Program-made: the position numbers and the translations under genes
Assembly: GCF_002223055.1 (NCBI RefSeq)
Contig: NZ_NKFL01000004.1
Coordinates: 310,001-374,000, forward strand
DNA: 64,000 bases
Origin: Burkholderia sp. HI2500
GTDB lineage: Bacteria > Pseudomonadota > Gammaproteobacteria > Burkholderiales > Burkholderiaceae
Direction: 5' to 3'
Shown: positions 26,429-34,934 of the stretch, piece after piece
How the letters are laid out: every line of letters starts with the position of its first letter
How positions within the stretch are numbered: the first letter of the stretch is position 1
Notes under the pieces: generated by a model
What the model saw: only the letters and a program-made list of their open reading frames with translations
Told to the model about the DNA's origin: nothing
The model's database searches: none

Positions 26429-27181
26429 GGCTTGCGTATTTCTGGCCCGGTTGATTGATTATGGTTGTGGCTTTACGCCGCGCGACCTCGAAAGCGCATC
26501 GCGCGGCCCTCAGTTTTTCGTCGTATCGAAAAATCGTTTTCTTCGATTCCGCTGACGATTGTTCAATACAGAGCGATATCCGTCAACCTGAGAAAAGCGG
26601 CGGGTTGCGGAAAATCGAAATCGGGAGTAACGCGTTAAACGTAGTGCTGTCAGGCATGCCTGCCGTTCAAAGGTGGAACGATATTGGATAGGTATCTTTT
26701 GTGCGAATAATGTCTATTTAATTCAATGGGTTGTTGGCTATTTGTGTGGTTTTTTTCAGGTATTGCCAGGAAGCGCGCCCCATTTCATGCCGCAATAATG
26801 GGTGTTTTGGGTTGTGCGAGAGTTTTGCGTATCGGATTCTGGGTGATGATTTTCATCACGGATCGGGTCTATTTCAATCGATACGGAAGTCGCGCTGAAG
26901 CGTCGATGCCGACGGAGCGCGATGTTATTGACGGAGAAAATCGTGCGCTTGACGCACGAGTGGAACCGTTTCACACCCTGGCCGGCAATCCGTTTTCAAT
27001 CCGGATGACCGGCGTGCGACCCGCGCACGGCCGGCTGGCCCGGTTCGGCGACCGGGCCACCGTCGCGCTGTCCGGCCGCGCGTGCCTCTTGCGCGAGGCG
27101 GCGGAACGCGGAATGATCGATCAGTTCGCCATGCAGCGCGGCGGGCGCCCGTGCACTTCCTTTCCTCACCTTTTACCAGCC
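26429..27181. other. Long gene-free, AT-rich region upstream of the aminotransferase
   Basis: 753 bp. About 26450-26960 is far lower in GC than the rest of the window and carries only short reading frames without family resemblance or Burkholderia codon bias. From about 26970 the GC content returns to normal. It may hold the promoters of the LysR gene and the aminotransferase and perhaps an unrecognised RNA; nothing specific could be fixed. Confidence 0.55.
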
Positions 27182-28393
27182 ATGTCCATCGATTACTCGC
27201 CGATTCCCTGTCCCGTCGTCGTGCCGCTCGACGCGATCCTGCCCGAAGAACCGCTGCTGATGATGGGGGCCGGCCCGGTCCCGATCCCGGCCGCCGTCGC
27301 GAAGGCGAACACGGTCGTGATCAACCACCTCGGCGCGACGATGGCGAAGATCATCGAGCAGGTGAAGGAGATGGCGCGCTACGTGTTCCAGACCCGCACG
27401 AAGTGGGTGCTCGGCGTCGCGGGCCCCGGTTCGGCCGCGATGGAAATGGCGATCTCGAACCTCGCGTGGCGCGGCACGCGCGTGCTGTCGATCCGCAACG
27501 GTTTCTTCAGCGCGCGGATGGCCGAGATGGCCACGCGCGTCGGCGCCGACGTCGCGACGCTCGAAGTGGCCGACCGCGCGGTCGCCAGCCTCGACGAGAT
27601 CGCGGACGCCATCGCGCGCGAGCGGCCCGAGATCGTCACGATCGTGCAGGGCGAGACGTCGAACACCGTGTGGAACCGCGACCTGCGCGACATCGCGGCG
27701 CTCGCGAAGGCGGCCGGCGCGCTGGTCGTGGTCGACGCGGTGTGCACGCTGTCGACGATGCCGCTCGAGATGGACGCGTGGGGCATCGACGCGGTGATCA
27801 CCGGCGGCCAGAAGGGGCTGTCGTCGATCCCGGGCGTGTCGCTGATCGCGTTCTCCGACGCCGCATGGGACCGCATGAAGCAGCGCCCCGAACCGAATGC
27901 GCACTGGTGCCTCGACATGGCGCTCGCGGAAAACTTCTGGCACAACGCGGGCTATCACTACACGGCGCCCGTGTCCGGCGTGCTCGCGCTGCACGAAGCG
28001 CTGCGGCTCGTCTGCGCGGAGACGCTCGAAAGCCGCTTCGCGCGCCACCTGCGCTGCTCGCTCGCGCTGCAGGCGGGCGTCGAGTCGATGGGGCTCAAGC
28101 TCTACGCGCCGAAGGACTGCCGGCTCAATTCAGTGGTCGGGATCGAGACGCCGGAAGGGCTCACGCCGGGAATGGTCTGCGGCCATATCTCGAAGCAGTA
28201 TCAGGTCGAGATCTCGGGCTCGTTCGGCTTGCCGATCGTACGGATCGGGCAGATGGGCGAGCAGTGCCGCGAACACAACCTGTTCCGCACGCTGCATGCG
28301 TTCGGCCGCACGATGGTCGACCTGAAGGTGCCGGTCGACCTGCCGGCCGGCGTCGCGGCGCTCGAACAGGAGCTGTCGCGGCGCGGCGCGTAA
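27182..28393 (+). CDS. Class V PLP aminotransferase (alanine-glyoxylate / pyridoxamine-pyruvate type)
   Basis: 403 aa. The PLP lysine lies in ITGGQKGLSSIPG (about residue 214); AGPGSAAMEMAI near the N-terminus is the phosphate-binding loop of the alanine:glyoxylate aminotransferase family, and GETSNTVWN plus VDAVCTLS fit the same fold. The family also includes serine-pyruvate and pyridoxamine-pyruvate transaminases, so the substrate is open. The ATG at 27182 starts the conserved part; an in-frame extension back to 26726 has no family match. No clear Shine-Dalgarno. Confidence 0.85.
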   Translation: MSIDYSPIPCPVVVPLDAILPEEPLLMMGAGPVPIPAAVAKANTVVINHLGATMAKIIEQVKEMARYVFQTRTKWVLGVAGPGSAAMEMAISNLAWRGTRVLSIRNGFFSARMAEMATRVGADVATLEVADRAVASLDEIADAIARERPEIVTIVQGETSNTVWNRDLRDIAALAKAAGALVVVDAVCTLSTMPLEMDAWGIDAVITGGQKGLSSIPGVSLIAFSDAAWDRMKQRPEPNAHWCLDMALAENFWHNAGYHYTAPVSGVLALHEALRLVCAETLESRFARHLRCSLALQAGVESMGLKLYAPKDCRLNSVVGIETPEGLTPGMVCGHISKQYQVEISGSFGLPIVRIGQMGEQCREHNLFRTLHAFGRTMVDLKVPVDLPAGVAALEQELSRRGA

Positions 28394-28420
28394 GCGGGGA
28401 AACGACGAAAGGGGCCGCGC

Positions 28421-29356
28421 TCAGCGGCCCTGCATCGCGCGCCGGTACGTGTTCGGCGTCGTGCCATGTGCGTCGCGAAAGCGATGGCTGAAGTGGCCGG
28501 CGTTCGCATAGCCGCAGTCGGCCGCGATCTGCGCGAGCGGCAGCGCCGTCGTGCGCAGCAGCTCGCGTGCCCGCGCGAGGCGCTGTTCGGCCACCCACGC
28601 GTGCGGCGCGCGGCCGAACGACAGCCGGAACATCCGCGAGAAGTGGTACTCGGACAGCGCGGCGACGTCGGCGAGTTCGCCGAGCGTCAGCGGTTGCGTC
28701 AGGTACGTGTCGATGTAGTCGCGCACGCGGCGGCGCACGGCCGGTGCGAGCCCGCCGCGGAACGACGTGTCGGTGCGGGTCGTGCTCTGTCCGCGCAGCA
28801 GCAGGCTCAGCACCTCGTGCGCGGTCTCGTTCACGCGCAGCCGTTCGTCGGCATCGTCCCAGCCGTCCAGCGCGAGCGAGCGCAGCAGCGCGGCGACGCG
28901 CGCATCCTCGAAGTAAGTGCGGTCGGCGAGCTTCAGCTCGCGCGGCTCGCGGTCGAGTTCGCGGATCGCGCGCTGCGTGAAGTGTTCGGGCAGGAAATAC
29001 AGGTGGATGAAGTGCATCTCGCCGCGCACCCACCAGCGCGATTCATGGTCGCCCGGCAGCGCGCACAGCAGGCTCGGCGCGCCGTAGCGCGGCACGCGCT
29101 GGCGTTCGGTCCGGTAACCGCCGTCGAGGTAGCACGACAGCGTGTGGTGGCCCGGCTGCTCGTAGACCGTCTCGCTTTCGTCGGTGATCCGCGTCCATTC
29201 GGCGATCGCCAGATGGTCGCCGAGCCACGCGAAGCGCTCGAGCGTCGCGTTCGCGTCCGCGAGCGTGCGGCAGACCGACTGCAGGCCGAACGGCAGATCG
29301 CCGCCAGCCAGGGCGGCGGGGTGGTCGACGGGGGGCGCGGAAAGGGAGAGGCTCAT
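28421..29356 (-). CDS. AraC-family transcriptional regulator
   Basis: 311 aa. The C-terminal 100 residues hold the two helix-turn-helix motifs (LTLGELADVAALSEYHFSRM and LPLAQIAADCGYANAGHFSH), closing with FRDAHGTTPNTYRR. The N-terminal part is a cupin-like sensor with no recognisable ligand site. The ATG at 29356 was chosen; the longer reading to 29416 lacks support. It is divergent from the EamA transporter gene (135 bp apart) and convergent with the aminotransferase, so either could be its target. Confidence 0.9.
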   Translation of the reverse strand: MSLSLSAPPVDHPAALAGGDLPFGLQSVCRTLADANATLERFAWLGDHLAIAEWTRITDESETVYEQPGHHTLSCYLDGGYRTERQRVPRYGAPSLLCALPGDHESRWWVRGEMHFIHLYFLPEHFTQRAIRELDREPRELKLADRTYFEDARVAALLRSLALDGWDDADERLRVNETAHEVLSLLLRGQSTTRTDTSFRGGLAPAVRRRVRDYIDTYLTQPLTLGELADVAALSEYHFSRMFRLSFGRAPHAWVAEQRLARARELLRTTALPLAQIAADCGYANAGHFSHRFRDAHGTTPNTYRRAMQGR

Positions 29357-29491
29357 GATGGGCCGAGTATAAGCGGGCGCGCGGCGCCGCGTGCGGCGGC
29401 CCGAAAAAGACCGCAATTCCGGACAATCGGCGCGCGCCGGGCGGCGGCATAGTCGGGATCCGTTTCACCTGCTTTTGGGATCGTTGCCGCC

Positions 29492-30382
29492 ATGAACCTG
29501 TCGCTTTATTTCGTCACCGTGCTGATCTGGGGCACCACCTGGATCGCGATCAAATGGCAGCTCGGCGCCGTGCCGCCGCCCGTGTCGATCGCATGGCGCT
29601 TCTGGCTCGCGGCCGCCGTGCTGTTCGCGTTGCTGCGCGTGATGCGCCGGCCGGTGCGCCCGCCGCGCGAAGCGTGGCGCTTTCTCCTCGCGCAGGGCTT
29701 CGCGCTGTTCTGCCTGAATTTCCTGTGCTTCTACTATGCGGAGCAGGTCGTGCCGAGCGGCCTCGTCGCGGTGATCTTCTCGACCGCGCCGCTGCTGAAC
29801 TCGATCAACGGCCGGCTGTTCATGGGCCGTCCGCTGCGGCCGTCGGCGATCGCCGGTGCGCTGCTCGGGCTGGCCGGCATCGCGTGCCTGTTCTGGCAGC
29901 AGATGGCCGGCCATCTCGACGACCACGCGACGTGGACGGGGCTCGCGATCGCGTTCGCGGGCACGATGTGTTTCTCGATCGGCAACCTGCTGTCGAGCCG
30001 GATGCAGTCGATGGGGCTGCACCCGCTCGCGACCAACGGCTGGGCGATGCTGATCGGCGCGGCAATCCTGACCGTCGGCAGCGTGGTGGCCGGGATGCCG
30101 TTCACGCTCGACACGAGCCCGCGTTATCTCGGCGCGCTCGTCTACCTGGCCGTGCCAGGCTCGGTGATCGGCTTTACCGCCTATCTGACCCTCGTCGGCC
30201 GGATCGGGCCGGAGCGCGCCGCGTACTGCACGGTGCTGTTCCCGATCGTCGCGCTGGCCGTGTCGACGGTGTTCGAGGGCTACCAGTGGTCGCCGCTCGC
30301 GGTGGTCGGGCTGCTGCTGGTGGTGGCCGGCAACCTGGTCGCGTTCGACCTGACGCGGCGGTTGTTTCTGCGGACGGCCTGA
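29492..30382 (+). CDS. EamA/DMT-family transporter
   Basis: 296 aa with ten membrane segments formed by two EamA repeats (about 5-135 and 150-290). The start WGTTWIAIKWQLGAVPP is typical of the RhaT/YdcZ-like drug/metabolite exporters. It probably exports an amino acid or related metabolite; the substrate cannot be read from sequence. It is divergent from the AraC regulator. Shine-Dalgarno is weak. Confidence 0.88.
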   Translation: MNLSLYFVTVLIWGTTWIAIKWQLGAVPPPVSIAWRFWLAAAVLFALLRVMRRPVRPPREAWRFLLAQGFALFCLNFLCFYYAEQVVPSGLVAVIFSTAPLLNSINGRLFMGRPLRPSAIAGALLGLAGIACLFWQQMAGHLDDHATWTGLAIAFAGTMCFSIGNLLSSRMQSMGLHPLATNGWAMLIGAAILTVGSVVAGMPFTLDTSPRYLGALVYLAVPGSVIGFTAYLTLVGRIGPERAAYCTVLFPIVALAVSTVFEGYQWSPLAVVGLLLVVAGNLVAFDLTRRLFLRTA

Positions 30383-30447
30383 GAAGTACGGGGCTGCGCG
30401 AACGCACGATCGAGGAAAGGGACGAACGGGCAATACGGTTGACACGG

Positions 30448-30476
30448 TTGACTTGGTTTCGATTCGGGGCTACGCT
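30448..30476 (+). promoter_or_regulatory. Promoter of the RES toxin-antitoxin operon
   Basis: TTGACT at 30448-30453 and TACGCT at 30471-30476 are 17 nt apart. The start of transcription would be about 30483, giving a leader of about 24 nt to the antitoxin ATG at 30507. Confidence 0.5.
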
Positions 30477-30506
30477 TGATCATTCCGGTCGTGACGGGAG
30501 GTGATG

Positions 30507-31157
30507 ATGATTGCGCGGGCTCATACGCTGGAAGGGACGGCCGTCGTTCTGGACGTCGAGACGGAGGAAGCGCTGCGCAGCGCTGTCGGCGCGGCGACCA
30601 TGCTCGGCCCGGATCGCGCGCGGGCGCTGCTCAGCCTGTCTGACGAGCAATTGGGACACCTGTTCAAGGTCGGCATCGCGCAGGTCATCGATCTGGCCGG
30701 CACGATCACGTTCGGCATCGCTGCGGCCGCGACGCGCGACAGGAAGCCGACCGCCGGGAAGAAGCGGGCGGCGGGCGTCGTCGCCGATCCGGAGCGGCAG
30801 GTGCAGGCGGAACGGCGCATGCTGGTCGCCGACGGCAAGCTGCTGCCTGCCGCGCAGACATGGGTCGGCCTCGGCATGACGCGGCAGGCGCTCAGCAAGG
30901 CCGTAGCGTCCGGCCGGATCTTCACGGTCGATGTCGGCGCCGCACAGTACTACCCGGCCTTCTACCTGGCGGGGGACATCGATCGCAAGACGTTGGGCAA
31001 GGTGACCCAATGTCTGGGCGGTTTGCCGGGATGGAGCAAATGGCAGTTCTTCACGACGCCGAAGGCGTCCCTGGGCAACGTTACGCCGCTCGTCGCGCTG
31101 TCGCGCGGGAAGGTGGATGAAGTCGAGCGTGCCGCCACGGCGTTCGCCGAGCGCTAG
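30507..31157 (+). CDS. Antitoxin, Xre/MbcA/ParS toxin-binding family
   Basis: 216 aa. The C-terminal part (about 110-216; GLPGWSKWQFFTTP, PLVALSRGKVDEV, FAER) has the MbcA/ParS (DUF2384) toxin-binding pattern, with LGMTRQALSKAV as its helix-turn-helix. It ends directly before the RES-domain gene. The N-terminal 80 residues are an extra region of unknown role. GGGAGG at 30496-30501 fits the ATG at 30507 best; ATG 30504 and GTG 30501 are alternatives. It should bind the RES toxin and repress its own promoter. Confidence 0.82.
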   Translation: MIARAHTLEGTAVVLDVETEEALRSAVGAATMLGPDRARALLSLSDEQLGHLFKVGIAQVIDLAGTITFGIAAAATRDRKPTAGKKRAAGVVADPERQVQAERRMLVADGKLLPAAQTWVGLGMTRQALSKAVASGRIFTVDVGAAQYYPAFYLAGDIDRKTLGKVTQCLGGLPGWSKWQFFTTPKASLGNVTPLVALSRGKVDEVERAATAFAER

Positions 31158-31760
31158 GTGGTCGGTTTGCTGACGGCGCCGGGGGAACATTTCGTGAGCG
31201 CAACGCTGGTGACTCGCGAAGTTGCGCCGACGGCGCTGGTGCGTATCTCGCGATATGCGACCGGCGAGCCTTACTTCGGACAATCGGGCGGCAATCGCTT
31301 CGACGATCCGCGCAAGCGGCGGCGGTACGGCACGAGCTATTTCGGCTTCGATCTGCATTGCGCATTCGCCGAGACGGTGCTGCACGACGAAGTCGCCGAT
31401 CTGGTGCTGGGCGGTTTTCCGCTCGTGACGACCGAACTCGATCGCTACGTCCTTTCATTTGACGGCGCGCCGCTGACCGTCGCCGTCCTGCACGGCTTGC
31501 CGCTGAAAAATCTCGGTGGTGACGGTGCGTTGTCGACCATCGCACCGTACGACGTTCCGCAATTGTGGTCGCTTACCGTCCACCGGCATCCCCGTCGCGT
31601 CGACGGGTTTTTGTATATGTCGCGCCATCTCAGCACGTCGGAAGCGCTCGTGCTGTTCGATCGTGCCAAACCGAAGCTCTCGCTCGGGCGCGCCGTTCCA
31701 TTCAGGCGTCATCCCGATGCGGTCCGCGTATTGCGGGACTTCAACGTACTTCTGCGTTGA
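31158..31760 (+). CDS. RES-domain toxin (NAD+ phosphorylase family)
   Basis: 200 aa. RES fold features: ALVRISRYATGEPYF with the first conserved Arg, GNRFDDP, the Glu in FAETVLHD, and the Ser region SRHLSTSEALVLFDRA. RES toxins such as MbcT break down NAD+ and stop growth. The GTG start follows the antitoxin stop with no gap; GTG 31194, preceded by GGGGGAAC, is an alternative giving 188 aa. Lower GC and less biased codons than the neighbours suggest horizontal gain. Confidence 0.85.
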   Translation: MVGLLTAPGEHFVSATLVTREVAPTALVRISRYATGEPYFGQSGGNRFDDPRKRRRYGTSYFGFDLHCAFAETVLHDEVADLVLGGFPLVTTELDRYVLSFDGAPLTVAVLHGLPLKNLGGDGALSTIAPYDVPQLWSLTVHRHPRRVDGFLYMSRHLSTSEALVLFDRAKPKLSLGRAVPFRRHPDAVRVLRDFNVLLR

Positions 31761-31797
31761 CACCGCGTGGCGCGGGCGGCAACGCGCCTCCCGCTTC

Positions 31798-33012
31798 TCA
31801 TGCCGCCGCGCCGCTTCCCTCGACCCGTGCCTGCCGCTGGTACAGCACCATCGACAGCGCGACGCCCGCGGCAGCCGCCACCGCCGCGAACAGGAACACC
31901 TGCGGATAGCCGAACGCGCCCGCGACATAGCCGGCGAGCGGGCCCGTGATGCCGAGCGACAAGTCGAGGAACACCGAGTACGCGGACAGCGCCGCGCCGC
32001 GGCTCGCGGGCGGCACGAGCGCGACGGCCTCGACGCCGAGCGCCGGGAAGATCAGCGCGAAGCCGAAGCCGGTCAGCGCGGCGCCGACGAGGGCGATGTG
32101 CGGCACCGGCGCGAGCCACAGCAGCAGCAGGCCCGAACATTCGAATGCAAACGACACGATCGCGACGCGGAAGCCGCCGTAGGTCTTGATCGTGTTCGCG
32201 AACAGCAGGCGCGCGCCGATGAACAGCGTGCCGAACACGGTCAGCGACAGGGCGGCGTTCGGCCAGTGGCGCGCCGCGTAGTACAGCGTGACGAAGGTCG
32301 CGATCGAGCCGAAGCCGGCCGAGCCGAGCGCGAGGCCGAGGCCGTGCGGCAGTACCCGCGTAAACACGCTCGCATACGACATCCGTTCGCCGTGCACGAG
32401 CGGCACCGAAGCGATCAGGCGCGCGAGGTAGAAGCCGATCGCGGCCAGCGCGATCACGAGCACGCCGATCAGCGCCGGATTCAGCGTATTCGCGATCGCG
32501 ACGCCGACCGGCGCGCCGAGCGCGAGCGCGCCGTAGGTCGCGATGCCGTTCCACGAGATCACCTTCGCGTTGTGCGTGACGCCGACCCGGCCGATGCCCC
32601 ACAGGATCGCGCCGGTGCCGCACAGGCTCTCGCCGACGCCGAGTACGAGCCGGCTCGCGACCAGCAGCACGAGGCTCGCGACCGGCCAGTGCGCGAGCAG
32701 CAGCGCGACGAGCAGCAGCACGCCCGACACGCCGCAACCGACCAGCCCGCGCAACACCGTCTGCTTCGGGCCGAGCGTATCGGCCAGGCGCCCGGCCAGC
32801 GGCCGCGACGCGAGCGTCGCGAAATACTGGACGCTGATCGCGCCGCCCGCGACGATCGCGGAAAAGCCGAGGTCGTCATGGACGAAGCCCGGCAGCACCG
32901 CGAGCGGCAGGCCGATAGTCAGGTAGCAGATGAACGTGAAGCAGACGACGGACACGATTTGCAGCGTGACCGCGAACCCGCTGCGCGGCGGTGTGGCGGA
33001 ATCGGTTGACAT
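31798..33012 (-). CDS. MFS transporter (YhhS family)
   Basis: 404 aa, twelve membrane segments. [19 protein letters not shown] and [17 protein letters not shown] are typical of the YhhS/arabinose-exporter-like MFS subgroup. [20 protein letters not shown] in the fourth to fifth helix region is a family block. Substrate unknown. It is divergent from the xdhA operon, 338 bp apart, and convergent with the toxin gene, whose stop lies 37 bp away. Confidence 0.88.
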   Translation of the reverse strand: MSTDSATPPRSGFAVTLQIVSVVCFTFICYLTIGLPLAVLPGFVHDDLGFSAIVAGGAISVQYFATLASRPLAGRLADTLGPKQTVLRGLVGCGVSGVLLLVALLLAHWPVASLVLLVASRLVLGVGESLCGTGAILWGIGRVGVTHNAKVISWNGIATYGALALGAPVGVAIANTLNPALIGVLVIALAAIGFYLARLIASVPLVHGERMSYASVFTRVLPHGLGLALGSAGFGSIATFVTLYYAARHWPNAALSLTVFGTLFIGARLLFANTIKTYGGFRVAIVSFAFECSGLLLLWLAPVPHIALVGAALTGFGFALIFPALGVEAVALVPPASRGAALSAYSVFLDLSLGITGPLAGYVAGAFGYPQVFLFAAVAAAAGVALSMVLYQRQARVEGSGAAA

Positions 33013-33350
33013 GGGGTCGGAACGAATGAACGAAACGGGCAGAGGACGGCGAAAAAGGGAATCGGGATTTTCCCATGGAACCGGTTTTCACGCAGGTACC
33101 ATTTAGTTAATCGCGACCTGATTTCGAGGATCCCGGGCGGTCGCGGGGAAGCAGGGAAGGGGCTGGGAGCACCGTGTGGAAAGGCCGTCGGGCCGGCCCG
33201 GCGCTCATATCGCGGCAGTTATATGGGCCCCATGCGTGATGGGCTATGGGTTGCGAAATTTGATGGTGATAGCGTGCAAACTGTCAGAAAAACGTCGGTC
33301 GAGCGCACAGCGCGGGCCGCCTTGCCCCCCATTTGAAGAACCATCGAGAC
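33013..33350. other. Divergent intergenic region between MFS and xdhA
   Basis: 338 bp with no gene. It contains a mildly AT-rich stretch at about 33090-33130 and another just before xdhA. No clear operator or terminator could be assigned. Confidence 0.5.
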
Positions 33351-34916
33351 ATGAGTGAGCCGATCCGCTTCTACCATCGTCACGCGATCCGCGAAGTCAG
33401 CGGCGCGGACGTTACCCGCACCGTGCTGCAATACCTGCGCGAGGACGCGCATTGCACCGGCACCAAGGAAGGCTGCGCGGAAGGCGACTGCGGCGCGTGC
33501 ACGGTCGTCGTCGGCGAGCTGACCGACGCCGGCGCGGTCGAGTTCAAGGCCGTCAACGCATGCATCCAGTTCCTGCCGACGCTGGACGGCAAGGCGCTGC
33601 TGACGGTCGAGGACCTGCGTCAGCCGGACGGTGCGCTGCATCCGGTGCAGCAGGCGATGGTCGACTGCCATGGTTCGCAATGCGGGTTCTGCACGCCCGG
33701 CTTCGTGATGTCGATGTGGGCGCTGTACGAGAAGCACGGCCACGAAGGCTGCGGCCGTGCCGGCACGTGCGCGAAGGCGAAGGACGTGCCGACGCGCACC
33801 GAGATCGCCGATGCGCTGACGGGCAACCTGTGCCGCTGCACCGGCTATCGCCCGATCGTCGATGCGGCCGTGCAGATGTTCGACGCGGCCGGCGAAGGTG
33901 CACCGGCACCGTCGGCGCCGGTCGACACCGCCGCGCTGGCCCGTACGCTCGCGTCGCTCAAGCGCGACGATACGTTCGACTACACGACGATCAACGGCGC
34001 GCGCTTCGCGGCGCCGCGCACGCTCGACGCGCTGGCCGCGCTGAAGGCCGAGCGGCCCGACGCGCGCATTCTCGCGGGCAGCACCGACATCGGCCTGTGG
34101 GTCACCAAGCAGATGCGCCGGCTCGACGACCTGATCTACGTCGGCCAGATCGCCGAACTGCAGAACATCGTGCACGGCGACGACTGGATCGAAATCGGTG
34201 CTGGCGTGACGGTCGAGAAAGGGTATGCGGCGCTGGCCGGCCCGTATCCGGAACTGACCGAGATGTGGAAGCGCTTCGCGTCGCTGCCGATCCGCAACGC
34301 GGGCACGATCGGCGGCAACGTCGCGAACGGCTCGCCGATCGGCGATTCGATGCCGGGCCTGATCGCGCTCGGCGCGCGCGTGGTGCTGCGCGGCGGCGAC
34401 ACGGTGCGCGAGCTGCCGCTCGAGGCGCTGTACACGGGCTATCAGCAGAAGGACATGGCGCCGCACGAATTCGTCGTCGGCCTGAAGGTGCCGACCCGCA
34501 CCGGCGCACGCGAGAAGCTGCAGTTCCGCACGTACAAGCTGTCGAAGCGGTTCGACTCCGACATCTCGGCCGTGTGCGCGGCGTTCGCGTTCATTGCGGA
34601 CGGCGACACGATCCGCGAGCCGCGCATCGCGTTCGGCGGGATGGCCGCGACGCCGAAGCGCGCGACCCAGACGGAAGCCGTGCTCGACGGCGCGCAGTGG
34701 CACGAAGCCACCGCGCAGGCCGCGATGCAGGCGCTCGAGCGCGACTACCAGCCGCTGTCCGACATGCGCGCGACGAGTACGTACCGCCTCGATACCGCGA
34801 AGAACCTGATGTATCGCTTCTGGCTGGAGACGCGCCCGCACGACCCGCTGCCGCCGCAAGCCCTGAATGTGCGTGAAGTGGCCGCCGAACTCGGCACCGA
34901 CGCGGCGCGCGTCTGA
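33351..34916 (+). CDS. xdhA: Xanthine dehydrogenase small subunit (FeS/FAD)
   Basis: 521 aa. The N-terminal plant-type [2Fe-2S] domain carries Cys42, Cys47 and Cys50 in KEGCAEGDCGACTV; the second [2Fe-2S] domain has CGFCTPGFVM and LCRCTGYRPI. The FAD domain starts at about 195 with ARILAGSTDIGLWV. It passes electrons from the molybdenum subunit to NAD+ during hypoxanthine and xanthine oxidation. The ATG at 33351 is preferred to a TTG at 33333. xdhB follows after 18 nt. Confidence 0.95.
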   Translation: MSEPIRFYHRHAIREVSGADVTRTVLQYLREDAHCTGTKEGCAEGDCGACTVVVGELTDAGAVEFKAVNACIQFLPTLDGKALLTVEDLRQPDGALHPVQQAMVDCHGSQCGFCTPGFVMSMWALYEKHGHEGCGRAGTCAKAKDVPTRTEIADALTGNLCRCTGYRPIVDAAVQMFDAAGEGAPAPSAPVDTAALARTLASLKRDDTFDYTTINGARFAAPRTLDALAALKAERPDARILAGSTDIGLWVTKQMRRLDDLIYVGQIAELQNIVHGDDWIEIGAGVTVEKGYAALAGPYPELTEMWKRFASLPIRNAGTIGGNVANGSPIGDSMPGLIALGARVVLRGGDTVRELPLEALYTGYQQKDMAPHEFVVGLKVPTRTGAREKLQFRTYKLSKRFDSDISAVCAAFAFIADGDTIREPRIAFGGMAATPKRATQTEAVLDGAQWHEATAQAAMQALERDYQPLSDMRATSTYRLDTAKNLMYRFWLETRPHDPLPPQALNVREVAAELGTDAARV

Positions 34917-34934
34917 AGACGGAGAACACCGAAC

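Noticed and set aside
26726..27181. N-terminal extension of the class V aminotransferase
   Set aside because: The extension is AT-rich at first, has no family match, and the conserved protein starts at 27182.
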